DNA of 64,000 bases from Prevotella communis (lineage in GTDB: Bacteria; Bacteroidota; Bacteroidia; Bacteroidales; Bacteroidaceae), in contig NZ_CP091792.1 of assembly GCF_022024115.1 (NCBI RefSeq), forward strand, positions 310,001 to 374,000. Reading direction: 5' to 3'. Shown here piece after piece: positions 1 to 10,300 of the stretch. The translations under genes were made by a program, and so were the position numbers. Within the stretch, counting starts at the first letter, position 1, and each line of letters starts with the position of its first letter. Below the pieces are notes generated by a model. The model made no database searches and had not been told where the DNA came from. It saw nothing but the letters and a program-made list of their open reading frames with translations.

Positions 1-1
1 A

Positions 2-1165
2 TCTGCTACCGCTGAAATAGACCCTGAATTGACAAAGACCTTCGATAAACTGGGTATCCCCTTGGAAGAGCGTCTGGCACTGAGCGGCAATACGGCTGTG
101 GATGCCATCATGGACTCTGTGTCCGTGAAGACTACCTTCAAGGAGAAACTGCGCGAAAAGGGCGTTATCTTCTGTTCTATCGGTGAGGCTATCAAGGAGC
201 ATCCTGACCTGGTACGTCAGTATCTGGGCACGGTGGTTCCCTATAAGGACAATTTCTTTGCTGCACTCAACTCGGCTGTCTTCAGCGATGGCTCGTTTGT
301 CTATATCCCCAAGGGCGTGCGCTGTCCTATGGAACTGAGTTCCTATTTCCGCATCAACGCCAGGAATACGGGGCAGTTTGAGCGTACGCTGATTATTGCC
401 GACGATGATGCCTACGTATCATACCTCGAGGGCTGTACGGCCCCGATGCGCGATGAGAACCAGTTGCATGCGGCTATCGTGGAGATTATCGTGATGAACC
501 GTGCCGAGGTGAAGTATTCTACCGTGCAGAACTGGTACCCTGGCGACGAGAACGGTAAGGGCGGCGTGCTGAATCTGGTGACGAAACGTGGCGACCTGCG
601 TGGTGTAGATTCCAAACTCTCGTGGACACAGGTAGAGACGGGTTCGGCCATCACTTGGAAATATCCCTCATGCATCCTGCGCGGCGACCGTTCACAGGCT
701 GAGTTCTATAGCGTGGCCGTGACCAACAACTATCAGGAGGCCGATACGGGTACGAAGATGATTCACCTGGGCAAGGATACCAAGTCGACGATTATCTCGA
801 AGGGTATCTCGGCAGGACACTCGCAGAACTCGTACCGCGGACTGGTGCGCGCTGCTGCTACAGCAGATAATGCGCGCAACTACTCGTCGTGCGACTCGCT
901 GTTGTTGGGTTCCGACTGTGGTGCACATACCTTCCCCTATATGGACGTTCACAATGATACGGCTATCTTTGAGCACGAGGCTACGACCTCAAAGATTTCA
1001 GAGGCACAACTGTTCTATTGCAACCAGCGTGGCATACCTACCGAGCAGGCTGTCGGACTGATTGTCAACGGCTATGCGAAAGAGGTGATTCAGAAACTGC
1101 CGATGGAGTTTGCCGTAGAGGCACAGAAACTGCTCAGCGTATCGCTGGAGGGTACCGTAGGATAG
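2..1165 (+). CDS. sufB: SufB, Fe-S cluster scaffold subunit (5' end outside window)
   Basis: SufB is the core scaffold of the cytoplasmic SufBCD complex, on which Fe-S clusters are assembled with sulfur from SufS. The frame is open to the left edge, so the N-terminus is missing; 387 residues are visible of a family length near 480. The C-terminal beta-helix core is intact, with the [19 protein letters not shown] block (cysteine region used in cluster assembly) and [18 protein letters not shown]. The gene ends 12 bp from the convergent histidine kinase gene. Its usual partners sufC and sufD lie 2.8 kb further on beyond an antisense gene pair, so the operon is broken here. Family call is firm. 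Confidence 0.95.
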   Translation, partial: SATAEIDPELTKTFDKLGIPLEERLALSGNTAVDAIMDSVSVKTTFKEKLREKGVIFCSIGEAIKEHPDLVRQYLGTVVPYKDNFFAALNSAVFSDGSFVYIPKGVRCPMELSSYFRINARNTGQFERTLIIADDDAYVSYLEGCTAPMRDENQLHAAIVEIIVMNRAEVKYSTVQNWYPGDENGKGGVLNLVTKRGDLRGVDSKLSWTQVETGSAITWKYPSCILRGDRSQAEFYSVAVTNNYQEADTGTKMIHLGKDTKSTIISKGISAGHSQNSYRGLVRAAATADNARNYSSCDSLLLGSDCGAHTFPYMDVHNDTAIFEHEATTSKISEAQLFYCNQRGIPTEQAVGLIVNGYAKEVIQKLPMEFAVEAQKLLSVSLEGTVG

Positions 1166-1177
1166 GAAAATCCCACC

Positions 1178-3178
1178 TTATTTATTTAAAGGCAATGTCA
1201 TGATGAAACGGGCACCGCTGGTATAAGTGGTGTCAAGGACGACGTCGCCACCCAGACGGTTGGCTATGCTGCGGGCCACAGTAAGACCGATACCCGTGCC
1301 TTCGTTGTTCTCATCGAGCTGCACAAACTCCTCGAAGATATGTTCGGCCTCGGCCTTGGGCACACCGATGCCAGTATCCTCAACGGTATAGCGTACAACC
1401 TTGTCTGAAGGCACGTCAACCTTCAGATGGATGGCACCCTCCCTGGTGTATTTCTCGGCATTGTCAAGCAGCAGCACCAAGGCACGCGTAGCAGCCTGCT
1501 CGTTGGTCTGGATACGTACGTCGTTAGTACTATTATCCTGTTGCAGGTCAATGGGAATCTTGTATTTATTGCCAATGGGGAAGGCATTCATCGCCTCTAC
1601 GGCAATCTGGGTGGCAGGGATGTTTTCAGTACGCTCTATCACCGTCTTGCTGCTGGCCTCACTCATCTCCAGCATCTTGTTGACCAGTTCGGTGATGCGC
1701 ACGGTATTCTCCATGATCTTACGGTTCATGTCCTGCTTGGTCTCCTCGTCGAGCTTGATATCGGGCGTAGAGATAATCTGCGCAAAACCACTCAGGATAT
1801 TCAGCGGCGTACGTATCTCGTGCGACATCTGATGGATGAACGAGGTCTTCATGCGCGATGACTCCTTGGTCTTCTCGTTGGCTATCTCCAGTTGGTAGTA
1901 AGCCGTCTCCAGTCGCATGGCAGCCTTATGGCGGAAGAAGATAATCAGCACGAAGAACAGGATAATCAGGGCGAGGGCTACGATGGTGGCCACCATGCGC
2001 TGGCGTGCCATATCAGCCTTCTGCTGTACGAAGACCGTCTCTTTCTGCTGCAGGTTATAGAGGGTGGCCAGTTCCAGGGCCTCGTCCTGCTGCGTCTGTA
2101 CGATAGCGCTGTCGAGGGCCGTACAGATCTCCATACCAATGTATACGGCAGAGTCGAGTTGCTGAGCACCTACATTAGCCCTGTATTTCGGCAGGAGATA
2201 ATGCTGGATGATGTCGAGCGAGAGCTTGATGCCGTATTTGCTGACCTGCTCGTCGAAAATCTCAAAATTATGGGCTGCCTCTTCCCAGCGCTTAGCTGCC
2301 ATCAGATAGGTGGTAGCCTCCAACTTACCCTCGTTGGTCCTGGCATAGTCGGTCAGGCGGGCCTTGTCGTAGGCCTTTGCTGCCTCGGCATGCTGTCCCA
2401 GTCCCTCCAGGGCGGTGGCACGATAGAGGTTCAGGCGCGTCTTCTGCTTGTCGAAGAAGGTCTGTTCGGCATCAGGCAACATCTGGTATTGGTTGAGCAG
2501 TTCCTCTAGGTGTGAAACCCAATAGAAAGCCTCTGTGAAACGCTTCTGCAGGAGGTAATTATCCGTAATGGTGATAACACCCACTATGGCATTGGTATAC
2601 TGGCTGGCCGTAGGGTCTTTGGTGGTCATTTGGGAATAGCGCAGGTAGGCCTGGTCGAAATTCACGGCGGCCTCTGTAGGCTTCTCCAGTTTCAGTTGGC
2701 AGCAACCCAGGGTGACCAGCAGATAGGTATAGTCGGAAGTCTCGTCCAGTTTTGCCTCCTTCATCATCTCCATGGCAGGGATGGCCACCTTCATCGTGGC
2801 CTCATATTCGCCCTTGAGCAGCAGGATGCCTGCCAGTCGGTTGGCCGACTTCGCATAGTATTCCTTATCCTCGTCTGTCTGGATGTCGAGCGAGATGGCA
2901 CGTTGCCAGTTGCTCTCTGCCAGGCGCATCTTCTGCTGACGCGAGAACGCATAGCCGCGCCAGTAGCAAGCCTTCATGTCAGACAGCTCGCCAGTCTTCT
3001 GCATACTGTCAGCCAGGATAATCAGACTATCGTAGTTGTGATTCTTATAGGCTATGTTGATGAGGCTGTCGGCCTGGTTGGTGTTGGCGACGATGACGTA
3101 TTTCTCACCACAGGAACAAAACGTGGTGATGATGGATAAGGTTGCCAACAGGAAAAGGATAAGGCTGGTTTTCTTCAT
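1178..3178 (-). CDS. TPR-containing sensor histidine kinase, lipoprotein-type N-terminus
   Basis: The 666-residue protein starts with a lipoprotein-like signal (hydrophobic stretch then FCSC, candidate lipid-modified Cys near 23). A helical TPR-like region follows (about 30-380), then one membrane segment near 395-415 and a short coiled coil. The kinase core has an H-box SHEIRTPLN (His about 453), N-box LLLDNAEKY, G1 DTGIGVP and G2 GTGIGL. It should autophosphorylate in the cytoplasm in response to a periplasmic cue. No receiver or response regulator gene is visible nearby. Its start overlaps the stop of the upstream membrane protein gene by 4 bp, so the two are very likely co-translated. The pair sits antisense between sufB and sufC. 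Confidence 0.88.
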   Translation of the reverse strand: MKKTSLILFLLATLSIITTFCSCGEKYVIVANTNQADSLINIAYKNHNYDSLIILADSMQKTGELSDMKACYWRGYAFSRQQKMRLAESNWQRAISLDIQTDEDKEYYAKSANRLAGILLLKGEYEATMKVAIPAMEMMKEAKLDETSDYTYLLVTLGCCQLKLEKPTEAAVNFDQAYLRYSQMTTKDPTASQYTNAIVGVITITDNYLLQKRFTEAFYWVSHLEELLNQYQMLPDAEQTFFDKQKTRLNLYRATALEGLGQHAEAAKAYDKARLTDYARTNEGKLEATTYLMAAKRWEEAAHNFEIFDEQVSKYGIKLSLDIIQHYLLPKYRANVGAQQLDSAVYIGMEICTALDSAIVQTQQDEALELATLYNLQQKETVFVQQKADMARQRMVATIVALALIILFFVLIIFFRHKAAMRLETAYYQLEIANEKTKESSRMKTSFIHQMSHEIRTPLNILSGFAQIISTPDIKLDEETKQDMNRKIMENTVRITELVNKMLEMSEASSKTVIERTENIPATQIAVEAMNAFPIGNKYKIPIDLQQDNSTNDVRIQTNEQAATRALVLLLDNAEKYTREGAIHLKVDVPSDKVVRYTVEDTGIGVPKAEAEHIFEEFVQLDENNEGTGIGLTVARSIANRLGGDVVLDTTYTSGARFIMTLPLNK

Positions 3179-3867
3179 GAGAGATATTTTCCGTAATTGC
3201 TAATGGAATAGGCGATATACATAAACATGCCTGCACCTGATGTGAGGAGCAGGAGGAAGGGGATGATATCGTTGGGGAAAATAGCGGTGATAGCCACGCT
3301 GCCTATACCAAAGAGTACAATACAGTCGCAGCATACTTGCATCCAACGAATGAATTGCATCACGTTGCCGGATGTCATGCGTATCATGCGGAGACTCACG
3401 CGGTTGTAGGTCCTGTAGAACGTGAATACCGACCAGGCCGCATAGGCAAAGAAGATGCAGAAGGCCAGGCAGACATACGTTGGCGCATGGTGCCACAGCA
3501 TGGCTACGGTCCAGTAGGTGATAAGGCCTACAACATAGATAAGAAGGTCGCGAATCACGACGCCCTTCGTCAGGTAATTCGGATTAAGCAGGGGAATATA
3601 GCCCCAGTTGAAACAGATGGCTCCGATATGGAAGAAGCTCACGGTGAGTGCCGATGCGGCAGTGGGCCAGGTGTAGCGCCATAGGAAGATGGCCTGGATG
3701 AAGTAGCCTAAGCCAAAAGCAACGAGCCACAAGATAGTCAGCAAACGTGCACGAAGGTATACGGTTTGCTGGCGATAGGCCTTATTGCCTACAAAAAGGA
3801 TGCCCCCCATGGCCAAGTTGATAAGTCCGGTCAGTATAAGGGTAACAATGTAGATTGCCTGTTCCAT
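3175..3867 (-). CDS. Polytopic (about 7-TM) membrane protein, partner of the kinase
   Basis: A 230-residue, very hydrophobic protein with roughly seven predicted membrane segments, short loops and no recognisable enzymatic motif. I place the start at 3867 (MEQAIYIV) rather than at an in-frame ATG at 3906, because a good -7 box (TAACTTTG, 3901 to 3894) lies just inside the longer version. It overlaps the downstream histidine kinase by 4 bp, so it may be a membrane sensory input or stability partner for the kinase; that is inference from coupling. I do not recognise a named family. Confidence 0.7.
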   Translation of the reverse strand: MEQAIYIVTLILTGLINLAMGGILFVGNKAYRQQTVYLRARLLTILWLVAFGLGYFIQAIFLWRYTWPTAASALTVSFFHIGAICFNWGYIPLLNPNYLTKGVVIRDLLIYVVGLITYWTVAMLWHHAPTYVCLAFCIFFAYAAWSVFTFYRTYNRVSLRMIRMTSGNVMQFIRWMQVCCDCIVLFGIGSVAITAIFPNDIIPFLLLLTSGAGMFMYIAYSISNYGKYLS

Positions 3868-3893
3868 TTTTTGATCGGTAGATATTTTCGCGA

Positions 3894-3901
3894 CAAAGTT
3901 A
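3894..3901 (-). promoter_or_regulatory. -7 box of the membrane protein/kinase operon
   Basis: TAACTTTG on the minus strand fits the Bacteroidetes TAnnTTTG consensus and lies about 27 bp before the chosen start at 3867. It is back-to-back with the sufC promoter. Confidence 0.65.
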
Positions 3902-3975
3902 AGCATAATAAATGAGAAAACTAAATATTATGGAGGATTTTTGCGTTTTCTCTTTGAATTTCTTATGTTTTTCCG

Positions 3976-3983
3976 TAACTTTG
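3976..3983 (+). promoter_or_regulatory. sufC promoter (-7 box)
   Basis: TAACTTTG at 3976-3983 with a TTTG -33 box at 3953-3956, a 19-bp spacing typical of Bacteroidetes housekeeping promoters. It shows sufC-sufD can be transcribed independently of sufB. Confidence 0.8.
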
Positions 3984-4009
3984 CACTCTGAAATGAATAA
4001 TTACTTAAG

Positions 4010-4765
4010 ATGTTAGAAGTAAGAAACCTGCATGCCAAGATTGGCGATAAAGAAATATTGAAGGGTATTGACCTGGTGATTAATGATGGCGAGACACATG
4101 CTATCATGGGTCCTAACGGTTCTGGTAAGTCTACGCTCAGCGCTGTGCTCGTGGGTAATCCACTCTACGAGGTGACTGAGGGTGAGGCTTTCTTCAACGG
4201 CAAGAACCTGTTGGAGATGAAACCTGAGGACAGGGCTCACGAGGGTCTTTTCCTGAGTTTCCAGTATCCTGTGGAGATTCCTGGCGTCAGCATGAACAAC
4301 TTCATGAAGGCTGCCATCAACGAGAAGCGTAAGTATCAGGGACTGGAACCTCTGAACGCTGCTGAGTTCCTGAAGCTGATGCGCGAGAAGCGTAAGGTGG
4401 TAGAGCTCGACTCAAAACTGGCTAACCGTTCGGTAAACGAGGGCTTTAGCGGTGGTGAGAAGAAGCGCAATGAGATTTTCCAGATGGCTATGCTGGAACC
4501 GAAGTTGAGCATCCTTGACGAGACAGACTCAGGTCTGGATGTGGATGCAATGCGTATTGTGGCCGAGGGTGTGAACAAACTGCAGACACCTGAGACCAGT
4601 TGCATCGTGATTACCCACTACGACCGACTGCTGGAGATGATCAAGCCTCAGTTCGTGCATGTGCTCTACAAGGGAAAGATTGTGAAGACGGGTGGCCCTG
4701 AGCTGGCTGTCCAGATTCAGGAGCACGGCTACGACTGGATTAAGGAAGAAGTGGGAGAGGAGTAG
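4010..4765 (+). CDS. sufC: SufC, Fe-S assembly ATPase
   Basis: A 251-residue ABC-type ATPase that powers the SufBCD scaffold in the cytoplasm; not a transporter. Walker A is GPNGSGKST (about 34-42), the signature region FSGGEKKRNE is near 149 and the Walker B/D-loop SILDETDSGLD near 167, with the SufC-typical ETDSGLD instead of EPTSGLD. It has its own promoter 27 bp upstream. A heptamer repeat element begins just after its stop and occupies the sufC-sufD junction. Family call is firm. Confidence 0.97.
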   Translation: MLEVRNLHAKIGDKEILKGIDLVINDGETHAIMGPNGSGKSTLSAVLVGNPLYEVTEGEAFFNGKNLLEMKPEDRAHEGLFLSFQYPVEIPGVSMNNFMKAAINEKRKYQGLEPLNAAEFLKLMREKRKVVELDSKLANRSVNEGFSGGEKKRNEIFQMAMLEPKLSILDETDSGLDVDAMRIVAEGVNKLQTPETSCIVITHYDRLLEMIKPQFVHVLYKGKIVKTGGPELAVQIQEHGYDWIKEEVGEE

Positions 4766-4768
4766 TCT

Positions 4769-4842
4769 TAAGGGAAAAGTGAAGAGTGAAAAGTGAAAAA
4801 TTTCTTGCCGTGCAAGCGTCCAAAGGCCGAGCGGCTACCGCA
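4769..4842 (+). repeat. Four-heptamer repeat element, long form (sufC/sufD junction)
   Basis: Starts TAAG four bases after the sufC stop. Four heptamers AAGGGAA, AAGTGAA, GAGTGAA, AAGTGAA are followed by AAATTTC, then about 30 bp of insert, then GGCTACCGCA. The same family recurs at 6198, 17821, 35862 and 40546. An alternative GTG start for sufD (4786) would lie inside the element. Confidence 0.85.
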
Positions 4843-4848
4843 CTTGAT

Positions 4849-6204
4849 ATGCAGTCTGAACAACAATACATAGAACTATACAATGAGGCACGTGAGATGA
4901 TTTTCTCGCATGCCCCAGAGGCGATGAACGCTGTGCGTGATGAGGCCTTTGAGGACTTTAAGGCCCAGGGCTTCCCGTCTAAGAAGGTGGAACGCTATAA
5001 ATATACGGATATCCAGAAGCTCTTTGAGCCTAACTTTGGTGTGAACGTCAATCGTTTGCAGATTCCTGTGGATCCCTACGAGACCTTCCGTTGCGACGTG
5101 CCCAACCTGAGTACCAGTCTCTATTTTGTGGTGAACGATATGTTTTTCCACGACGAGAAACCAAAGGGACATCTGCCTGAGGGTGTGGTTATCGGCTCTA
5201 TGCGTGACTATCCTGAGCTGGTGAGCAAGCACTACACGAAGTTGGCTAAGACCAGTGAGGATGCCGTTACCGCACTTAACACGATGCTGGCGCAGGATGG
5301 CCTGCTGGTGTATGTGCCTAAGAATGTGAAGGTTGACCGTGCCATTCAGGTGATTAATATCCTGAAGGCAACGCCTCAGAATGCGCAGCGCGTGGTGCCC
5401 GACCTGATGGTGAACCGTCGTGTGCTCATCGTGGTGGAAGAGGGGGCAGAAATCAAGATGCTGTTCTGCGACCATGCCGCTGATGACCGCAACTTCCTGA
5501 CCACGCAGGTTATAGAGGCCTTCGTAGGCGAGAACGCTTCGCTGGACCTCTACTGTCTGGAGGAGACGCATTATAAGAATGTACGTGTAAGCAATGTGTA
5601 TATTGACCAGCAGCGCGACAGTCGTGTGACGCATAATGTCATTACGCTGCATAATGGTGTGACACGCAATAAGCTCGACCTGACATTCTCGGGCGAGGGT
5701 GCTGAGTGCCAGTGCTATGGTTGTGTGATAGCTGACAAGAAACAGCATGTGGACAATAACACGCTGATAGCACATAAGGTGCCTCATTGCACATCCAACG
5801 AACTTTATAAGTATGTGCTCGACAATCAGGCGGTGGGTGCCTTTGCCGGCAGGGTGCTGGTAGAGCATGGTGCTCAGCAGACTGCCTCGCAGATGACGAA
5901 CCAGAACCTCACGGCCACGAAGGAGGCACGTATGTACACCCAACCGATGTTGGAGATTTATGCCGACGACGTGAAATGTGCCCACGGTTCTACGGTGGGA
6001 CAGCTGAATGATGCGGCACTCTTCTATATGCGCCAGCGTGGTATCTCTTTGGAGGAAGCCCGTCTGCTTCTGCAGAATGCTTTTGTCAACGAGGTGATAG
6101 ACCACATGCAACTGGAGCCTCTGCGCGACCGTCTGCATTACCTGGTGGAGAAGCGCTTCCGTGGCGAACTGAATAAATGCACAGGATGCAAGCTTTGTAA
6201 GTGA
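4849..6204 (+). CDS. sufD: SufD, Fe-S scaffold subunit
   Basis: SufD pairs with SufB and SufC in the Fe-S scaffold. I choose ATG 4849 (MQSEQQYIEL, 451 residues) because the frame upstream to GTG 4786 is made entirely of repeat DNA. The C-terminal core carries DDVKCAHGSTVGQL with the SufD histidine, then ALFYMRQRGIS. The last residues form CTGCKLCK, a CxxCxxC tail I cannot confirm as usual for SufD. The stop codon overlaps the start of another copy of the heptamer repeat. Co-transcribed with sufC. Confidence 0.95.
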   Translation: MQSEQQYIELYNEAREMIFSHAPEAMNAVRDEAFEDFKAQGFPSKKVERYKYTDIQKLFEPNFGVNVNRLQIPVDPYETFRCDVPNLSTSLYFVVNDMFFHDEKPKGHLPEGVVIGSMRDYPELVSKHYTKLAKTSEDAVTALNTMLAQDGLLVYVPKNVKVDRAIQVINILKATPQNAQRVVPDLMVNRRVLIVVEEGAEIKMLFCDHAADDRNFLTTQVIEAFVGENASLDLYCLEETHYKNVRVSNVYIDQQRDSRVTHNVITLHNGVTRNKLDLTFSGEGAECQCYGCVIADKKQHVDNNTLIAHKVPHCTSNELYKYVLDNQAVGAFAGRVLVEHGAQQTASQMTNQNLTATKEARMYTQPMLEIYADDVKCAHGSTVGQLNDAALFYMRQRGISLEEARLLLQNAFVNEVIDHMQLEPLRDRLHYLVEKRFRGELNKCTGCKLCK

Positions 6205-6241
6205 AAAGGGAATAGTGAAAAGTGAAAAATTTGCTACCGCA
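6198..6241 (+). repeat. Four-heptamer repeat element, short form (3' end of sufD)
   Basis: TAAG at 6198 overlaps the last codon and stop of sufD. Heptamers AAGTGAA, AAGGGAA, TAGTGAA, AAGTGAA run into AAATTTGCTACCGCA with no internal insert. Confidence 0.85.
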
Positions 6242-6248
6242 ATATGAA

Positions 6249-6276
6249 AAAGGCGAGGACCAAAATCCTCGCCTTT
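6249..6276. terminator. Bidirectional intrinsic terminator between sufD and a convergent gene
   Basis: Perfect 11-bp stem AAAGGCGAGGA (6249-6259) with TCCTCGCCTTT (6266-6276), 6-base loop. On the minus strand it is followed by a T-rich tract, on the plus strand by TGTTGTTGG, so it probably serves both converging genes. Confidence 0.8.
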
Positions 6277-6299
6277 GTTGTTGGTGTTATGCTTTTGTT

Positions 6300-7058
6300 T
6301 TACTTCTTCAGCATCTTCTTGCCTTCCTGCACGTAGATGCCTCTGTCGGTCTTGTTGAGCTTACGTCCGCTCAGGTCGTAGGTTTCGTCAGATGATGTCT
6401 TGATGGTCACGCTCTTGAGGGCTGTGACGTCTGACTGCTTGAGGTGTACGATGCGAAGCTCTTTAGCAGTAGATGCCTGCTTGTCCCAAGAGAAACCACA
6501 ACGGGTGGGGAGGAAAGCCTTGTCGGCCTCGGTGCGGATAAGCACGGCCTCCAATGGGGTGACGTCCTGCTTGGCAGGAATGCCGTATAGACCGTTTTTC
6601 GTTACGGTTTCCCAGTTGCTACTGAAGGTCACGGCGTTCCCTTTGTTATCGCTCATATGGATAGCTTTCAGTTCGGTGTTGAGGTTAAGGGCATCGCTAT
6701 TCTTCAGGCGCAGATACTGACTCTTGGGTGAGTTGATCAGATAGGGCACACCAGCCAGAAGACCTTCGTTGGTGCACTCCACGAAATAGAGGTTCAGCAC
6801 GTTGCCTTCCTGCTGGATGCTTAGGAAGCGCTCGGCTTTGAGGTCGCCCAACTGTTCAGCTGATACCGACATGGGCAGACAGAGGGTGTTGTAGCCTGCA
6901 AAGAGATAGCGGTTCAGTTGTACGGTCTGATTCGTGTTCTGTAGCAACTCTGTGTTCAGTTTCTCAGAACTGGCATAGATGTTTCTCACCTGGCCTTGTG
7001 CAAACGCAGAGGTGCTCAGGGCCGTTACCATTGTTACTGCAAGTAATAAGTGTTTCAT
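6300..7058 (-). CDS. Exported protein of unknown function with a C-terminal GIY-type tail
   Basis: A 252-residue protein with a clear signal peptide (MKHLLLAVTMVTALSTSAFA, cleavage about 20). The body has no catalytic motif that I recognise; it looks beta-rich. The last ~26 residues (YDLSGRKL...RGIYVQEGKKMLKK) match the short domain that ends many exported Bacteroidales proteins, and recur in the protein at 12057-12848. Whether this is a true type IX sorting signal cannot be decided here. It is monocistronic: own promoter, terminator shared with sufD. Confidence 0.7.
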   Translation of the reverse strand: MKHLLLAVTMVTALSTSAFAQGQVRNIYASSEKLNTELLQNTNQTVQLNRYLFAGYNTLCLPMSVSAEQLGDLKAERFLSIQQEGNVLNLYFVECTNEGLLAGVPYLINSPKSQYLRLKNSDALNLNTELKAIHMSDNKGNAVTFSSNWETVTKNGLYGIPAKQDVTPLEAVLIRTEADKAFLPTRCGFSWDKQASTAKELRIVHLKQSDVTALKSVTIKTSSDETYDLSGRKLNKTDRGIYVQEGKKMLKK

Positions 7059-7092
7059 ACGCTATAAGTTTTAAGTGTTTAGTCTCTGGGTG

Positions 7093-7100
7093 CAAAGATA
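7093..7100 (-). promoter_or_regulatory. -7 box of the exported-protein gene
   Basis: TATCTTTG on the minus strand, followed by CACCC, 34 bp before the start at 7058. Confidence 0.7.
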
Positions 7101-7284
7101 CAATTTTTTTCTTTATCATCATCACTTTTGGCGAATATTTTTTTCTGGAATCTTTCAAGGCATTTTGGTTATAGTTTTGTTGTAATTCTGCGTTTTTGGT
7201 TAGCATTTTGTTGTAAAATGGCGAAAAAAGTAAGAAAGTAGTACAACTTTTTACTCAACGCTTTGCGTTTTATGAAATTTTTTG

Positions 7285-7292
7285 TATTTTTG
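7285..7292 (+). promoter_or_regulatory. susC-like operon promoter
   Basis: TATTTTTG with a TTTG -33 box at 7262-7265 (19-bp spacing). The start codon is at 7313, so the 5' leader is very short. Confidence 0.75.
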
Positions 7293-7312
7293 CGACCTAA
7301 AACATTCGATTC

Positions 7313-10300
7313 ATGAGATTGTATCTTCTATTTATCTCCTTTGTTATCCTATTTGCCGGTGAAGTGAAAGCGCAACGCATGGTGACGGGTACTGTGTCAG
7401 ACACAAAAGGTGAACCTCTTTATGGCGTGACGATAGCAGTCAAGAATGGAAAGCATACGGCTGTTACAGGACTTGATGGAAAGTACCGTATTCCTGTGGA
7501 CAACGAGAATGCTGTCTTGCTGTTCCGTTATGTGGGTATGGAACCTTACCAGACGACCGTGAAAGGTCAGGTGACGGTGGATGTGAAGATGAAGGACCAG
7601 ACAACCCAACTGGCTGAGGCTGTGGTGGTGTCAACGGGTTATCAGCGACTGAGTCGGGAGCGATCAACTGCCGCCTTCGGTTTTGTGGACTCTACCAAAC
7701 TGAATCGCGTGATGCATAAGGATATCCTGTCGGCCCTGGAAGGACAGGTGGCCGGCCTGCGCATGGATATCAATCCGAATACGGGCGAGGGTAGTCCTGT
7801 ATTGCGTGGCGTGGGCACATTATCTACCAGTATAGGTACGAAACCACTGATTGTGGTAGATGATATGGCCACCGACATGGAACTGAGTGAGATTAATCTC
7901 TATGATGTGGAGTCGGTAACGGTACTGAAGGATGCCGCTGCTGCCAGTATCTATGGTGCCTTGGCGGCCAATGGCGTTATCGTCGTCACAACCAAGCAGG
8001 GAAAGAGTGAGAAGACAACGGTCAGCGTGAATGCCGACTGGTATATCTCTACCAAGCCAACGTTTGATGCGATGCACTACGCCTCGACATCGGATATTAT
8101 TGACTACGAGACCAATGTCTATAATGCACGTGTGAACAGCAGTGGTAGTGTGGCAACGCTCTTTAACAGTTTCTCCAAGAATTATTATTCACCGCTCTAT
8201 CAGCTATACCGCGATCAGGCGGAGGGGCGCATCACGCAGGATGACGTGGACCGCACACTCGGACAATGGCGACAGAATGATTACTATAATCAGTATCGTG
8301 ACCTGGTATGGCGCTCGGCAGTTACCCAGCGGTATAATGTGTCTTTGTCGCAGAAATCACAACGGTCCAACCATTTTGCCTCGTTTAACTATGAGCACGA
8401 CAAGAACCGTGTGAAGAATGATAACAGCGATGTCTTCAGTATTTACTTGAAATCGAATTTCAAGCTGAATAAGTGGCTGAGCATCAAGTTGGGTATTGAT
8501 ACACGATTCTCCAATAGTCAGGTGCCTGATTACGCATACACCAATTATAATATCCAGGAGCGCTATGCCTCTATAGTAGATGCGCAAGGCAACCTGGTGA
8601 TGACGCCGTATGTGAATATCAGCGGATTTGCAGGTGGTTCGCTCAACGGTTCGGCCATAGCTGACAGTCAGCAGCAGCTGGCCAGTTCGGATGTGCTGAT
8701 GCCTTTCTCATTTAATGTGCTGCAGTCGCTTGATGAGAGTCTGACGCAGAACCGCAACCTACGTATGCGTCCGTTTGTCAATGTGGAGGCGAAATTCCTT
8801 AAGTGGTTTAAGTATAACCTGATGTTCCAGTATGAATGGACACAGTCACGTACGGAGAAGTATGACGAGCCCAACTCCTACCTGATGCGTATGACGCATA
8901 ATGCGCTGATAGACCTGGATGGTGTGAGTCAGTTGCCATCGGGTGGACGTTATCGTCAGACAACCAATAACACGCGTCGTTATACCTTCCGTAACCAGTT
9001 GAACTTTGAGAAGAGTTTCCTGGAGTCAAAGCATCATGTGAATGCCATCATGGGTTTTGAGTTGAGGGAGAACCGTGCTGCACGTCCGATAGAGCAGCAG
9101 ATGTATGGCTATAATGACGTGGCGCTCACTTCTGTACGCATGGACTGGGCGTCGCTGAATAATGTGGGCGTGGAGAGCCTGGTCTATGGTAACACCGTGA
9201 AACTTGGCGGTCCTGCCACCAGTCAGACGGAGATATTCCATCGCTATGCCTCATTCTATGCCAATGTAGGCTACGATTACCTGTATCGTTATAACATCAC
9301 GGGTAGCATACGCTGGGATGAGGCCGACCTCTTTGGACTGGATACGAAGAATCAGCATCACCCGTTGTGGTCGGTGGGTGCCGGATGGAATATCTCTGAG
9401 GAGGCATTCATGAAGGATTTCTCATGGCTCGACTTCCTGAAGCTGCGTCTTACCTATGGTGTGAATGGTAATGTGGACCAGAGCAGCACCACATATTTCG
9501 TGGCTCGCTACCGTACGGAGAATAATGATCCTACGAATACGCAGTACTTGAGATATACGGATGACAACCTGCCGAATCCCAGACTGAGATGGGAGAAGAC
9601 GTCGACATTCAATGCTGGTGTGGATTTCCGCGTGCTCAATAATGTGCTGAGCGGTTCGCTGGAGTTCTATAACCGTGTAGGTGATGACCTGCTGGTACGT
9701 AAGTACCTGGACTCTACGCTTGGTGCTACACAGCGTGTTATCAATAACGGAAAGATGCGCAACCAGGGTGTGGAACTGCAGCTTAATGCCAATCTGCTGC
9801 GCACAAAGGACTGGACATTGTCTGCTGGTTTCAACATCGCATGGAACCATAATAAGATGTTGCGTGTAGAACATTCTTCTACTGATATCGCCTCTAACTT
9901 CATTACTGCTCCTGCCAACTACTTCGTGGAGGGTACGAGCTATAATACCCTATGGGCTTATAGGTTGAGCCGTGTGGTGAATGGCTATCCTGTCATCCTT
10001 GATGCGGATGGCAACGAGATGGCTACATTTGATGCTGATGGTAATCCTACAGAGGTTCAGGTGTCATCAACGCTGAAAGGAACTGACGCGCTGGTGAATA
10101 TGGGCAGTCTCGTTCCTGTCTATAATGGTTCGCTGACTCTCAGTCTGCGTTGGCGTGAACTGGAGCTGAACACGTTGCTGGTATATGCCGGTGGTAACAA
10201 ACTGCGTCTGGATGCGACGGACATGAACTCATACCAGATGGTTACGGACCACGTGAACGACCATACCGTGAAGCACTATTACGAGATGCCAACAGGTAGC

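Noticed and set aside
1178-3178. One-component hybrid two-component system
   Set aside because: No receiver or AraC-type DNA-binding domain follows the ATPase domain; it is a plain histidine kinase.
4876-6138. 420-codon open frame antisense to sufD
   Set aside because: It mirrors the codon pattern of sufD, has low-complexity His/Leu/Arg content and no family resemblance; a shadow frame.
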